This document shows, piece after piece, positions 7,344 through 17,506 of a stretch of 64,000 nucleotides of DNA. The first letter of the stretch is position 1; the number at the start of each line of letters is the position of its first letter. A program made the position numbers and the translations under genes. Location of the stretch: the NCBI RefSeq assembly GCF_000743355.1, contig NZ_JQEI01000008.1:1-64000 (forward strand), given 5' to 3'. The notes under the pieces are model-generated. The model saw nothing but the letters and a program-made list of their open reading frames with translations, was not told the origin of the DNA and ran no database searches. Origin of the DNA: Serratia sp. Ag1 (lineage in GTDB: Bacteria; Pseudomonadota; Gammaproteobacteria; Enterobacterales; Enterobacteriaceae).

Positions 7344-10069
7344 CTTCAAGCCGTGACGAAGCACAGACTCGCACCGAGATCATTGATTCGCATCTTGCTC
7401 ATGCTGGCTGGTCAAGAAGTCGGCGCACCATTATAGAGGAATTTCTGCTCAAAACGACGGAGCCCGGGAGTACCGATAACGACCACCAATTTGCGGATTA
7501 CATTTTGCTCGGATCAGACGGCAAGCCAATTGCTGTAGTCGAGGCTAAACGATCATCTCGCGATGAACTCGCAGGAAAGCGCCAAGCTGCAGATTACGCG
7601 GATGCGATCAAAACCCAATTTGGCAGCGACCCGTTTATTTTCCTCACCAATGGCAAAGAAATTCAATTTTGGGATCGGGCTCGTTACGCCCCTCGCAAGA
7701 TCTCCGGTTTTTATACCCGAGATGATTTGGAGCGCCTACGACACCAGCATAAGTTCGCCGAGCCCGTAGGCAATGTGACTATCAATGCTGACATAGCCGG
7801 ACGCGACTATCAAAACGAGGCTATTCGTCGCGTCACTGAAGGCGTAGATGCCGTCAAGCGCAAGTTCCTATTGGTGATGGCCACTGGTACGGGTAAAACG
7901 CGAACGACCATTGCCCTGGTTGATACCTTACTGCGTTCCAAGCGTGTGCAGCGAGTGTTGTTTCTAGCAGACCGACGGGAATTGGTGCGCCAGGCGATGT
8001 CGGAGTTCAAATCTCATCTGCCCAACGAAAGCCTGGCTCGCATCGAATCTGGCAAAGCCTCTGGTGCGCGCATCCAGTTTTCCACCTACCCAAGCATGAT
8101 GCAGGTGTATTCGCGCCTGTCAGTCGGTTATTACGACCTGATCGTAGCCGATGAAAGTCACCGCTCCATCTACCTGCGCTACAAGGCCATTTTTGATCAT
8201 TTTGATGCGATACAGCTCGGGCTGACCGCAACCCCAACCGATTACATCGACCATAACACATTTGAACTATTCGATTGTGGCGACGGAGTTCCCAGCTATT
8301 ACTACAGTTACGAACAGGCCATCGCTGATCAGAACCTAGTGAGTTACCGCGTGCTTGACGCACAAACCAACTTTCAGCTTCAAGGTATTCAGGGGGACTC
8401 ACTACCCGAGCCCTTGAAGCAGATGGCACGTGATCAAGGCGTAGATCTTGAGGAGCTCAATTTTGATGGCTGTGACATCGAAAAAGGCATTATCAATCAA
8501 GGAACCAACGATGCCATGGTTAAAGAGTTTATGGACAAAAGCCGCAAAGATGTTCGCGGCCTGCCGCACAAGTCAATTATCTTCGCCGTCAGTCACGCTC
8601 ACGCAAAAAGGCTCTACGAAGGCTTTAATCGCCTGTATCCAGAATTGCAACGCCAGGGCATGGCCGAAATCATCGACAGCCACATGGAGCGTGCTGACGC
8701 CACGTTGGACGACTTCAAATACCGCACCATGCCGCGTGTGGCCATCTCGGTGGATATGCTTGATACCGGTGTGGACGTTCCAGCTGTTCAAAATTTGGTC
8801 TTTGCCAAGCCTGTATTCAGCAAGGTCAAGTTTTGGCAGATGATCGGGCGTGGCACACGACTACATATCGACAAGGCAACAGGTGAAATCAAGAAGGATT
8901 TTCTGATCATTGATCACTGGAAAAACTTCGCCTACTTCAAGCTCAAACCCGATGGCGAAGTGGAGCATCCGAGTGAGCCGCTGCCAGTGCGTCTGTTCCG
9001 CCTACGGTTGGAAAAGTGGCAGCTTCTGCACGCCCAGCAGCAAGACACACAAACGGCCATCGACGATTTGCTGGCCATGCTAAATGCTTTACCGCGGCAC
9101 AGCATCAACGTGCGGCCGCATTGGGATGAGCTCGACACGTTGGCGCGGCAATGGCCAGAACCCAGCCAAAGCGCACTGGATCATATCTCCAAAACCATCG
9201 CGCCATTGATGCGCTTTGCACTATTGGCGTGCTTGGAAGAATTGCAGTTTCGCATCTGGTGTGAGCGTCTTACTGTGGCCTGGCTTAAGGGCGATGCGAC
9301 CGAACAAACCAAAGTGCAGGAGCGCATCCAAGAGGCTGTGAGTAGCTTGGCTGACAACATCCCCGAAGTGCAGCGTGTGGCTGAACAACGAGTTGGGGTG
9401 CAATCTGCTGGTTTTTGGCAACACCTAGATACGGCACGTCTGGGCACGCTGCAATCCGTGTTCTCGCCTTTGATGCGCTATCGCACCTCCACACCAAGCC
9501 GCACGCTAGAAATCAATCTACCGGACAGCATTACGCAACGTAGCTGGATTATTTATGGCCCCACCGGCGAAGGTGCTTTCGCGGAAAGCTATCGTGAGCA
9601 GGTGGATGCGTTGGTGCGCCGGCTGGCGGGCCAGCTACCAGAATTAGCCAAACTCAAGCAAGGCGAGCATCTAGATGACGAGGAGTTGGATCGAATTAGC
9701 AAAACATTGAACCAGGCTGATCTGTTCGTTACCGAAGACACCTTGCGCAAAGCCTTTGAAGCCCCTGCTGCATCGCTGGCTGATTTTTTACGCCACATAC
9801 TTTGTGGAGGTGCGCATTTGCCTAACCGCGAGCAGCGCATCAATGCCGCTTTTGAAGCATTCATTGCTGCTCACGGCTATTTGCGTGCCAATCAACTTAA
9901 CTTCCTGCGCGCTGTAAAGGCCGCTGTGCTGCGCCACGGGCGCATTACCCATGCAGCACTCAGCGAACCACCGCTCTCACGTGTGGGCCGAGTGGAAGCG
10001 CTATTTCCGCCGCAGGAGATCGACGAACTCATCAACCTCGCCAACCAACTGTTAGACTACGCCGCCTGA
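7340..10069 (+). CDS. hsdR: Type I restriction enzyme R subunit (HsdR)
   Basis: 909 residues. The N-terminus has a PD-(D/E)xK nuclease core (D53, then VVEAKRSS with E68 and K70). It is followed by a superfamily 2 helicase motor: Walker A ATGTGKT near residue 181, DESH box near 269, and motif III TATPTDY near 296. The central helicase C-lobe includes the motif GRGTRLHID. The C-terminal part is helical, as in EcoEI/EcoR124-type R subunits. HsdR translocates DNA and cuts unmodified DNA as part of the HsdR2M2S complex. It is coupled to the preceding HTH gene by ATGA and lies 19 bases before hsdM. Confidence 0.92.
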   Translation: MTSSRDEAQTRTEIIDSHLAHAGWSRSRRTIIEEFLLKTTEPGSTDNDHQFADYILLGSDGKPIAVVEAKRSSRDELAGKRQAADYADAIKTQFGSDPFIFLTNGKEIQFWDRARYAPRKISGFYTRDDLERLRHQHKFAEPVGNVTINADIAGRDYQNEAIRRVTEGVDAVKRKFLLVMATGTGKTRTTIALVDTLLRSKRVQRVLFLADRRELVRQAMSEFKSHLPNESLARIESGKASGARIQFSTYPSMMQVYSRLSVGYYDLIVADESHRSIYLRYKAIFDHFDAIQLGLTATPTDYIDHNTFELFDCGDGVPSYYYSYEQAIADQNLVSYRVLDAQTNFQLQGIQGDSLPEPLKQMARDQGVDLEELNFDGCDIEKGIINQGTNDAMVKEFMDKSRKDVRGLPHKSIIFAVSHAHAKRLYEGFNRLYPELQRQGMAEIIDSHMERADATLDDFKYRTMPRVAISVDMLDTGVDVPAVQNLVFAKPVFSKVKFWQMIGRGTRLHIDKATGEIKKDFLIIDHWKNFAYFKLKPDGEVEHPSEPLPVRLFRLRLEKWQLLHAQQQDTQTAIDDLLAMLNALPRHSINVRPHWDELDTLARQWPEPSQSALDHISKTIAPLMRFALLACLEELQFRIWCERLTVAWLKGDATEQTKVQERIQEAVSSLADNIPEVQRVAEQRVGVQSAGFWQHLDTARLGTLQSVFSPLMRYRTSTPSRTLEINLPDSITQRSWIIYGPTGEGAFAESYREQVDALVRRLAGQLPELAKLKQGEHLDDEELDRISKTLNQADLFVTEDTLRKAFEAPAASLADFLRHILCGGAHLPNREQRINAAFEAFIAAHGYLRANQLNFLRAVKAAVLRHGRITHAALSEPPLSRVGRVEALFPPQEIDELINLANQLLDYAA

Positions 10070-10088
10070 TCTACCAAGGACTCCCAGA

Positions 10089-12548
10089 ATGCTTGCACCT
10101 CATATCAAGAAAAAAGTTAACGAACTTTGGAACCGCTTTTGGGCGGCTGGCCTCACCAACCCCTTGGTGGCAGTTGAGCAAATCACCTATCTGCTTTTCC
10201 TCAAACGATTGGAAGACATCGATCTCAAGCGTAAGCAACGCGGCTTCTCCTCGATCTATGCGGGCTACGAGTCCTGCAAGTGGAGCTACATCCGTCAAGA
10301 AAAGACCAATCCCGCCCATTTGATTGACGTGGTTTTCCCGTGGCTACGGGAGCTCGATAATCATTTCAGCAGCAGCTCCGACGGTACAGAGCTAGCCAGC
10401 CTCAATAACCGCATGGCTGATGCCTACTTCCAGCTAGACCCCAACAAAGGCAAGGTGCTAAGCGACGCGATTGATGCCATTGACCAACTCTTCGCCAGAG
10501 CGGGCGAAGGCTCTGCGGCCCAAGATATCATGGGCGACACCTTTGAGTACCTGCTCAGCGAAGTCGCCACGGCAGGTAAGAACGGCCAGTTCCGTACACC
10601 GCGACATTTGATCCGTTTCATGGTTGAGCTGCTCGACCCTGAGCCAGGCCAACGTGTCATAGATCCCGCCGCCGGCACTGGTGGTTTTCTGTTTAGCACC
10701 CAGCAGTACTTAATGCGTAAATTCTCCGCGCAAGACAATCTTGTGTTGGAATGGGACGGCACCCCGCATCGCACCGATGGCGCCGCCGCTACACCAGAGC
10801 AATATGCCGCCATCCACAATGGCGCCAATTTTGTCGGCCTTGATAACGACCGCACCATGGCACGTATCGGCTGGATGAACCTGGTGCTGCATGACGTGAC
10901 CGACCCACACTTGCTGCAGGGCGACTCCCTCAGCAAACGCGAAGGAAAAGTCAGACTTAAAGAACTGCTTGAGCCAGGTAGCTACCAATTCGTGCTGGCC
11001 AACCCACCCTTTACCGGAACGGTCGATAGCGGAGATTTGGAGCCCGACACTGCACTATTCCCGCGCGTGGGCGGTGGAGGCAAGAAAAAGGACGATTCGA
11101 TTACCAATAAAAGCGAGCTGCTCTTTCTGTGGTTGATGCTCGACTTACTCGATATTGGCGGGCGCTGTGCGGTGATCATCCCCGAGGGTGTTTTGTTCGG
11201 CAATACCGATGCACACGTGCGTTTACGCCGCGAACTGCTTGTTGAGCATGTGGTGGAAGGGGTAATTTCCCTTCCTGGTGGCGTCTTTCAACCCTACACC
11301 GGCGTCAAGACCTCGATCCTGATCTTCAGAAAAGTCACTCGGCGCGACAACAAGCAAAGCCTGCCCAGCAATGCTGCGCCACTGACCGAACACGTTTGGT
11401 TCTATGAGGTGGAGGAAGACGGCTACTCAAAAGATGCCAAGCGCAATCCACGCCCAGGCCAACAAAACGACCTATGGGATGCGCTCATCAAGTTCAAAGC
11501 TTGGATCGAGCAGGGCCGCTCTGGGGCTAAGCAGAACGAGAAAGTACTCTTCCAGCCAGCTTTCCATACTGAGCGATGGCGCCAAGCCACATTCAGAAGA
11601 CAGGAGAATGGCGCAGAAATTCTTACACCCGCAGGTGAGGCTTTCGCCGAACTGCCCGACACCAACATGTGGGATGGCCAGGTATGGGGCATACATGAAC
11701 TGTTCCCCGAGCTTCCTGCTGACCCCAAAGAAGCAGAAGACAAGATCCGCTCAGCCGCCGCCAGTGTGTTACTTGAATTAGCTATTCAGGTGATCACGCC
11801 GGCGGCCAAAAAGGCGTGGGACGCAATGCTTGTCGAACGTTTAGAAAACAAGCTATCTGATGCAGAATTGTTAGAAGCTTGGAAAAAAGCCGCCAAATCA
11901 GCCGAAACAGAGTTCAAAAAACAGGCCAGAGAAAAAGAATCTTTTTTCGAGAAAGAAGATTCTCCCGGGCTGCCTATTTGGAAGGACTTGGTGAAGACTG
12001 CGCTGGCTGAAGCGCAAGCCGACACCTATGTGCTTGGCTTATTGCTAAGCCATCAGCCACCCAAGGTCATGACTACACATGACATCGGGCAAAAGCTGAC
12101 TGAAGTTGCTTGCGAAGTCGCCAAGCTCGACGGCTTCGATGTCACCCTGCGCAGCTTGGCCATTGGCCAACAAACACAGCTGAAAGAGGCCAAGCATTGG
12201 GTCATGCCCGTGCGCGTATGGGCACGCAACGACGAATGGAAAAGTGCAGATGGCCAGCTAATCGGCTCGCACGATGCTGATGGATTAGTGCGACCGGCTT
12301 ATGTGGAGGCAATACTGGCCGAAGGGCTCTACAACGACAAGGGCGTACTCAAGGATGACCTGCTCGACTCCGACTGTATTGAGGCTCGGGACTGGAACCT
12401 CTCCGCCGGGCAGTATAAGCCTTTCGATTTCACTCAACTCAAGAGCGACAAGAGCGTGGCCGAATTGATCGGCACGCTTAAAACCACCGAGCAAGACATC
12501 ATTAAAGGCTTGGATAAATTGCTGGCGATGGTGGAGGGCCGGGAATGA
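10089..12548 (+). CDS. hsdM: Type I DNA methyltransferase M subunit, long form (HsdM)
   Basis: 819 residues, much longer than the usual 500-530. An N-terminal helical HsdM domain is followed by the SAM-binding motif DPAAGTGGFL near residue 191 and the catalytic N6-adenine motif NPPF near 304. The standard methylase fold ends near residue 480. Beyond it is an extra section of about 300 mostly charged, helical residues with no motif I recognise. HsdM methylates adenine in the target read by HsdS. Its end overlaps the hsdS start by four bases (ATGA), so stoichiometric expression is expected. Confidence 0.9.
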   Translation: MLAPHIKKKVNELWNRFWAAGLTNPLVAVEQITYLLFLKRLEDIDLKRKQRGFSSIYAGYESCKWSYIRQEKTNPAHLIDVVFPWLRELDNHFSSSSDGTELASLNNRMADAYFQLDPNKGKVLSDAIDAIDQLFARAGEGSAAQDIMGDTFEYLLSEVATAGKNGQFRTPRHLIRFMVELLDPEPGQRVIDPAAGTGGFLFSTQQYLMRKFSAQDNLVLEWDGTPHRTDGAAATPEQYAAIHNGANFVGLDNDRTMARIGWMNLVLHDVTDPHLLQGDSLSKREGKVRLKELLEPGSYQFVLANPPFTGTVDSGDLEPDTALFPRVGGGGKKKDDSITNKSELLFLWLMLDLLDIGGRCAVIIPEGVLFGNTDAHVRLRRELLVEHVVEGVISLPGGVFQPYTGVKTSILIFRKVTRRDNKQSLPSNAAPLTEHVWFYEVEEDGYSKDAKRNPRPGQQNDLWDALIKFKAWIEQGRSGAKQNEKVLFQPAFHTERWRQATFRRQENGAEILTPAGEAFAELPDTNMWDGQVWGIHELFPELPADPKEAEDKIRSAAASVLLELAIQVITPAAKKAWDAMLVERLENKLSDAELLEAWKKAAKSAETEFKKQAREKESFFEKEDSPGLPIWKDLVKTALAEAQADTYVLGLLLSHQPPKVMTTHDIGQKLTEVACEVAKLDGFDVTLRSLAIGQQTQLKEAKHWVMPVRVWARNDEWKSADGQLIGSHDADGLVRPAYVEAILAEGLYNDKGVLKDDLLDSDCIEARDWNLSAGQYKPFDFTQLKSDKSVAELIGTLKTTEQDIIKGLDKLLAMVEGRE

Positions 12549-14491
12549 AGTTGCCTGAAACGTGGGTTCAGACCACGGTACGCGCAGTTGTTGACGATAT
12601 TCAACCTGGTTTCGCCCAAAAGCCTGGTGAAGAGGATGAAGGCTCTACGCCCCAGATTCGCACCCACAACGTAACACCAGACGGCAAGATTAGCTTGGAA
12701 GGCATCAAGCACATCACAGCCAGTGAAAAAGAGGCAGCACGCTATTCACTCGCGATCGGAGATGTGGTTTTCAACAACACCAATAGCGAAGAGTGGGTTG
12801 GAAAAACAGCCGTCTTTGATCAGGAAGGTGAGTTCGTTTTTTCCAATCATATGACACGTCTGCGCGTGCGCAAAGAGCTCGTGTTACCTGAATATCTCGC
12901 GGGCTATTTACAAATGTTGTGGTCGATGGGGTACTCCAAAACTCGCGCAAAGCGCTGGGTTAGTCAGGCCGGTATCGAAAGCGACACGCTTGCCTCGTTC
13001 AAGATTCCACTCCCCACCCTCCACGAACAACAGCGCATCGTTGATGTGCTGCAGCAGGCGGAGGTGGTCACTAAGGCTAAGAAGTCCATTAGCGATCAAG
13101 TAGATCACTTGGTTCGGACGGCTTACTGGGAATATTTTAGCGATTGGTACACAGCTGATGGCTTGATTGATCCAGTTCGAATCAGTGATTACGTGGCGGA
13201 CTCCCAATATGGGGTATCCGAAGCAATGGGCGAAACCGGAACGCATGCAGTATTGCGAATGAACAGCATGACCGCGAGCGGCTGGTTGGATTTGACGGAT
13301 TTGAAATACGCCTCCCTGTCGAAAAAAGACATTGAATCTACGAAATTGCACGATGGTGATCTGCTGTTTAATCGAACAAACTCAAGGGAGCTAGTGGGGA
13401 AGTGCGCAATCTGGCGTCCAGTTGAGGGCGAATTCAGTTTTGCATCGTATCTTGTGCGCATTCGCTTAAAACCGGAGATGTTGCCGGAGTTTCTCTGGAC
13501 TACGTTAAACAGTGCCTATGGAAAATATCGCCTCTTTAATTCAGCCAAGCAGGCCGTTAGCATGGCGAACGTCAGTCCGACGGATCTGGGGCGTATCACC
13601 GTTCCTCTGCCTCCACTGCCGTTACAACAGAAGTTTTCTGAACTGGTGCGTGAAATTGAAGCGTTACGGGCTCAGATGCTTGGCAAGTTAGAGATGTATT
13701 CCGAATTGCTGGAGACCATTACTCAGCAAACTCTAGTCGGGCAGTTGACTGCAAACTGGCGTGATGCGCACACAGATAAAATTCTCGAGGCAGCCAAAGC
13801 TCGTGATGCTTTGCTGTGCGAACGCGGCACGAAGATCGTTAATACGGCAGCGAATATCGTGATTGCTAGTACAGTCCAAGGTGATGCTAACGTCTATCCC
13901 ACCCGTCACTGGTTGTTCAGCGAGCTCAGTGAATTCCAGCGTCGAGTGCTAACCGCCTTCACGGAGTATTGCCAGGAGAGCGGCCCCCCCTTGCTGGTAG
14001 AAGACCCGGAGGTTTTTGCTCGTTTTTGCGATGACGCAACGGTGACTGAACGTTTACAAGCCTTTGGCCAGTCGCACGGTAATCGCATTCGCCGCTCCTT
14101 GAGCCAATTGGCTTCACTGGGCTTGATCGCTAAAATCACCTTGCCCAAGCAAGACTTGGAAAGTGGTGAGCTGGATTACCTTAAAGCCTTCCGCCCATTG
14201 CGTCCGGAAGAGTTCACACGTATGGCCGATGTTCAAGCTTTGCGCAAGGCGCTGTCATCCAGCGTTGACCAACGGCACTACTATTTTGAAGTCCAGCTGG
14301 ATTACGAGACCTCTGCACATGCTGGAGCAAAGGGAATGTTTCAAGTTATCGCCGTTGAAGATGAAGACGGACAAGATTTCACCCATTTGGTAAACCTAGG
14401 CACCCATTACGCCTCGCTCAATGAACTGAAAAAAGACATCGCTAACGCACTAAAGGTAGAAGCGTGGTACGTTGATCTGGAGGAAGTGTAA
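12545..14491 (+). CDS. hsdS: Type I specificity subunit with C-terminal extension (HsdS)
   Basis: 648 residues. Two target-recognition domains are visible, at about 1-170 and 205-390. Each ends in the family pattern of proline-rich IPLPTL or VPLPPLP, then a long conserved helix (EQQRIVDVLQQAE and QQKFSELVREIEALRA). The normal protein would stop soon after QTLVGQLTANWR. Here about 240 further residues follow, including a probable winged-helix segment (RRSLSQLASLGLIAKI) and a C-terminal alpha/beta part. The extension is unusual for HsdS and could bind the ATPase encoded next. Its stop overlaps that gene by one base. Confidence 0.88.
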   Translation: MKLPETWVQTTVRAVVDDIQPGFAQKPGEEDEGSTPQIRTHNVTPDGKISLEGIKHITASEKEAARYSLAIGDVVFNNTNSEEWVGKTAVFDQEGEFVFSNHMTRLRVRKELVLPEYLAGYLQMLWSMGYSKTRAKRWVSQAGIESDTLASFKIPLPTLHEQQRIVDVLQQAEVVTKAKKSISDQVDHLVRTAYWEYFSDWYTADGLIDPVRISDYVADSQYGVSEAMGETGTHAVLRMNSMTASGWLDLTDLKYASLSKKDIESTKLHDGDLLFNRTNSRELVGKCAIWRPVEGEFSFASYLVRIRLKPEMLPEFLWTTLNSAYGKYRLFNSAKQAVSMANVSPTDLGRITVPLPPLPLQQKFSELVREIEALRAQMLGKLEMYSELLETITQQTLVGQLTANWRDAHTDKILEAAKARDALLCERGTKIVNTAANIVIASTVQGDANVYPTRHWLFSELSEFQRRVLTAFTEYCQESGPPLLVEDPEVFARFCDDATVTERLQAFGQSHGNRIRRSLSQLASLGLIAKITLPKQDLESGELDYLKAFRPLRPEEFTRMADVQALRKALSSSVDQRHYYFEVQLDYETSAHAGAKGMFQVIAVEDEDGQDFTHLVNLGTHYASLNELKKDIANALKVEAWYVDLEEV

Positions 14492-16254
14492 TGCGCCTTC
14501 GTTATTTGCACCTGCAAAACTATCCACCCATCTCCGATATCAAGGTGTGTTTCGCCAGCGGTTCGCCGCTGGCACGTGAATGCGCCATTCGCTTCGTCGT
14601 CGGTGTTAATGGCAGTGGAAAATCCAACCTGCTGAGGGCTGTCGTCGAGGTTTTCTTGGCTCTAGCAGATGGACAGAGAACCCTTTTCCCCGTGCAACTG
14701 GTATATGAGCTTGGGAATCGCAGTTCATCCAATGCGCGAACATTGGTCGTAGATTGGCCCGGAGATCGTCAATCTGCAAGCTTGTGGATTGCCGACAAAT
14801 TTTCCTTCGCAGACAATCTGACTGCGGATCAGTTCGAGCAAATGCTGGCGCGTTTTTCAGCCGAATCTGGCGATATTCCTTCGGAATTTCGACCTCTTGT
14901 GCGCAAAGGTGAATGGCCCACAGGATCGGTGACACCGCACAGCATTGCCTTACCTTCCGCAGTTCTGGCCTACACAACCGGCGACTTGCGCCCTTGGCGT
15001 TCGGTGTGGAATCGCAATCAGCGTGCAGATGGTTTACTCGACAGTAACGATGATGCCCAAAGTGATGAACGCCCCGCAGGCTGGACAGTTGCCCAGGAAA
15101 ACGCCTTGCAAGCCACACAGCAGGCTGATGGGGACACCGGGCGTCAGCCCCAGAATACAACCCCTAGCGAGATGGATAGCTTCCGCCGCCCTGTTTTGCT
15201 TGACGCCACATTGTTAAAATGTGCGCTGCTGGCTGTGGCTTTGCCACAGGCCTTGGTTGAAGCAAAAGACCAGTCAGGGCGAACCGATAACAAAAATTCA
15301 TTGCAAAAGCTGCTGGAGCGGGGTGGTTGGCATCACTTGGTCTCTGCCGCATTCCGTTCGCGTTTACAAGCGGCTCAATGGGATCAGAAACTGTGTGAAA
15401 CCGCCCACGACTGGTGGTTGTGTGCCAGTGAAGTTGTCGCTGAGCCGCATCCGGCTGAACCGCGTCGTACCCTGTGGTTCGATTTCAAAGGCCCCTTCAA
15501 CGCGCAAGGCATGTCGTTTTTGTCTCCCACCCGCGATGAGTTGCAAACCTGCACCAGCCAGGGCGAAGCGCTGTGGGCGTTACTCGGCGGCGCCAAGGGG
15601 GTGAGCCGCTTTGAGCTTTTCACCCGTTTGTTGGAGCTGAATCAGGCAGGCATGTTTGATGATGTGCTGTTGCGCTTGCGCCGCACAGCCGCACCTGACG
15701 AAGGTACCGATTCCAACTCGGTTGACATTGGCATATTGCGCTACGAGGAGCTTTCAGACGGTGAGCAAATGGTGTTGGGCCGCATGGCGCTGTTCCACTT
15801 GCTACAAGGCCAGCAAGACGCTTTGCTGTTACTCGATGAGCCCGAGACCCATTTCAACGACAAATGGAAGCGCGAGATTGTTGACATCATCGACGACGCG
15901 ATTGGCAAGACCAGTAACGATGTATTGATTTCCACCCATTCAGCCATCGTGCTCTCGGATGTGTTTAACAATGAAATCGTGATGGTGCAAAAAACGGCGG
16001 ATGGGTCCACCGTGCGCAACGTGGACGAACCGACGTTCGCCACCGACCCCAGCGCGTTAATGATGACAGTGTTCGGTGCAGATGACAGTATTGGCAAACG
16101 GGCCCAAGAGTTCATTGAAGAAAAGCTGCGGCAAGCCACTGGCACACCAGCAGAAATCGCCGATCTTGAGAGTCTGATCGCCAGAATGGGTTCGGGCTTT
16201 TATCGTAGTGAATTGCGCACTTTGCTGAATACATGGCGGGGTGGCAATGCTTAA
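14491..16254 (+). CDS. Restriction-associated ABC-type ATPase (PtuA-like)
   Basis: 587 residues. The sequence has Walker A GVNGSGKSNL (about 38-47), an ABC signature ELSDGEQ (about 425), Walker B LLLLDEPETHF (about 447) and a switch histidine in ISTHSAIVLSD. This is the RecF/SMC-like nucleotide-binding fold also seen in OLD and PtuA proteins. The insert between the lobes is long and low in hydrophobics. It is directly coupled to hsdS (TAATG) and overlaps the HNH gene after it. Together with that nuclease it looks like a Septu-type pair carried in a type I restriction operon. An independent role in restriction control is the main alternative. Confidence 0.8.
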   Translation: MRLRYLHLQNYPPISDIKVCFASGSPLARECAIRFVVGVNGSGKSNLLRAVVEVFLALADGQRTLFPVQLVYELGNRSSSNARTLVVDWPGDRQSASLWIADKFSFADNLTADQFEQMLARFSAESGDIPSEFRPLVRKGEWPTGSVTPHSIALPSAVLAYTTGDLRPWRSVWNRNQRADGLLDSNDDAQSDERPAGWTVAQENALQATQQADGDTGRQPQNTTPSEMDSFRRPVLLDATLLKCALLAVALPQALVEAKDQSGRTDNKNSLQKLLERGGWHHLVSAAFRSRLQAAQWDQKLCETAHDWWLCASEVVAEPHPAEPRRTLWFDFKGPFNAQGMSFLSPTRDELQTCTSQGEALWALLGGAKGVSRFELFTRLLELNQAGMFDDVLLRLRRTAAPDEGTDSNSVDIGILRYEELSDGEQMVLGRMALFHLLQGQQDALLLLDEPETHFNDKWKREIVDIIDDAIGKTSNDVLISTHSAIVLSDVFNNEIVMVQKTADGSTVRNVDEPTFATDPSALMMTVFGADDSIGKRAQEFIEEKLRQATGTPAEIADLESLIARMGSGFYRSELRTLLNTWRGGNA

Positions 16255-17332
16255 ACCTACCGCTCAACCGTTTTGCTGTGCGGCGCTCAATGCTTGTCTC
16301 GACTTGCAAATCCATCTGTTGAGGTGGCTTTGTGACCCATTAACCGCAGCCATTGATGTAACCCAAGGCAATCTCGTCCCGCCGCTCGTGCCAACCCAGA
16401 TCGAAGCGAATTGGTTGTGGAACTTTTTACATGGACGTAAGCAGACTCGACTCGAGCAGGCAAAACTGATTGCGGCAATGGCGCCTGGTGAAAAACAAGC
16501 ACTGCTTGACTGGAGCGATACTGTAGTCGCCTTAGCCAATCAGTTCCAGCCGGCACACTCGCCTTGGCCCACTGCCTTGCCCACAATATCCGCTGCGTCC
16601 TGGACTGCTTTTAAGAGTCTAATGCAGGCGTTCTATGAGCGAGGCTTGAAAAGTGGGTTGCCCTATAAGCCTGATGGCACACCTGTAGCGGTTGGTGGTG
16701 TCTGCTATGCAGAGTATGTGAAAGCATTCCGCGATGCTCACCGTTTGAATCCTAACTTAGATGCTCAAGAGGTATGTGTACTTTGTGGTGGCCCGCTAGG
16801 CCAAACACCAGAAGTCGATCATTGGATTGCAAAGAGTGCGTTTCCCTTGCTCAGCGTCTGTGCTGACAACTTGCTTCCCATTTGTGGCGAATGCAATTCA
16901 ACGGCGAATAAAGGTGAGAAAGATGTACACACCGCCGGCAGTTTCTCCGATTGGTTCCACCCCTATTTGAGGCCTGGTAATGGCGGGCTACGAATCAATT
17001 ATGTGTTGTCGGAGCGGGCCGTGCATTGCGTTGCCATTGTAGCGACTGATAAACCCAAAGCGGACCATCTTGATCAACTACTAAACCTTTCGGATCGCTG
17101 GACTAGGAAATTTAAAGCAGAATATTTGGCTAAACAAAAGGAGCTTTTCAATCTTAAACAACGCGGGCGAGGCCCGAGCGACTTAGCGTCACTTCAGAGT
17201 TACTTAACCGATTACCAAGTCGCTCTGGATGAGACTGGTCCCGACTATGAAGTCAGACAAGCGTTGGCTGCAGCAATACTAGAGCCCGCTTGCCTAGCAG
17301 CGTGGCACAGCGAGTTGGGTCTGGTGACGTAG
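16247..17332 (+). CDS. HNH endonuclease (PtuB-like)
   Basis: 361 residues from ATG 16247; GTG 16241 is also in frame. An HNH nuclease core lies around residues 175-225: CVLCGG, EVDHWIAKS, NLLPICGECN, then TANKG. The two CxxC pairs should bind structural zinc, the DH supplies the catalytic histidine, and N-xx-K closes the fold. The start overlaps the ATPase stop by eight bases, a strong sign that the two are made together. ATPase plus HNH is the Septu arrangement, in which the ATPase controls a nuclease that acts during phage infection. It ends the six-gene operon. Confidence 0.8.
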   Translation: MLKPTAQPFCCAALNACLDLQIHLLRWLCDPLTAAIDVTQGNLVPPLVPTQIEANWLWNFLHGRKQTRLEQAKLIAAMAPGEKQALLDWSDTVVALANQFQPAHSPWPTALPTISAASWTAFKSLMQAFYERGLKSGLPYKPDGTPVAVGGVCYAEYVKAFRDAHRLNPNLDAQEVCVLCGGPLGQTPEVDHWIAKSAFPLLSVCADNLLPICGECNSTANKGEKDVHTAGSFSDWFHPYLRPGNGGLRINYVLSERAVHCVAIVATDKPKADHLDQLLNLSDRWTRKFKAEYLAKQKELFNLKQRGRGPSDLASLQSYLTDYQVALDETGPDYEVRQALAAAILEPACLAAWHSELGLVT

Positions 17333-17506
17333 CCTCAAGCAAACTCATAGAGCCCCCGCCTGCGGCTAATGCGGCACCTTGCGTTGGATAGCCAGTTTAT
17401 TTCTCAGAGCGTAAAAAAATGACCAGGCTCCCGGGGTTTTCAGAGTTTACATCCATCGGAAAGCGAGATGGCAGGGTACCAATTGATCTGACAATTTAGG
17501 GTATCC

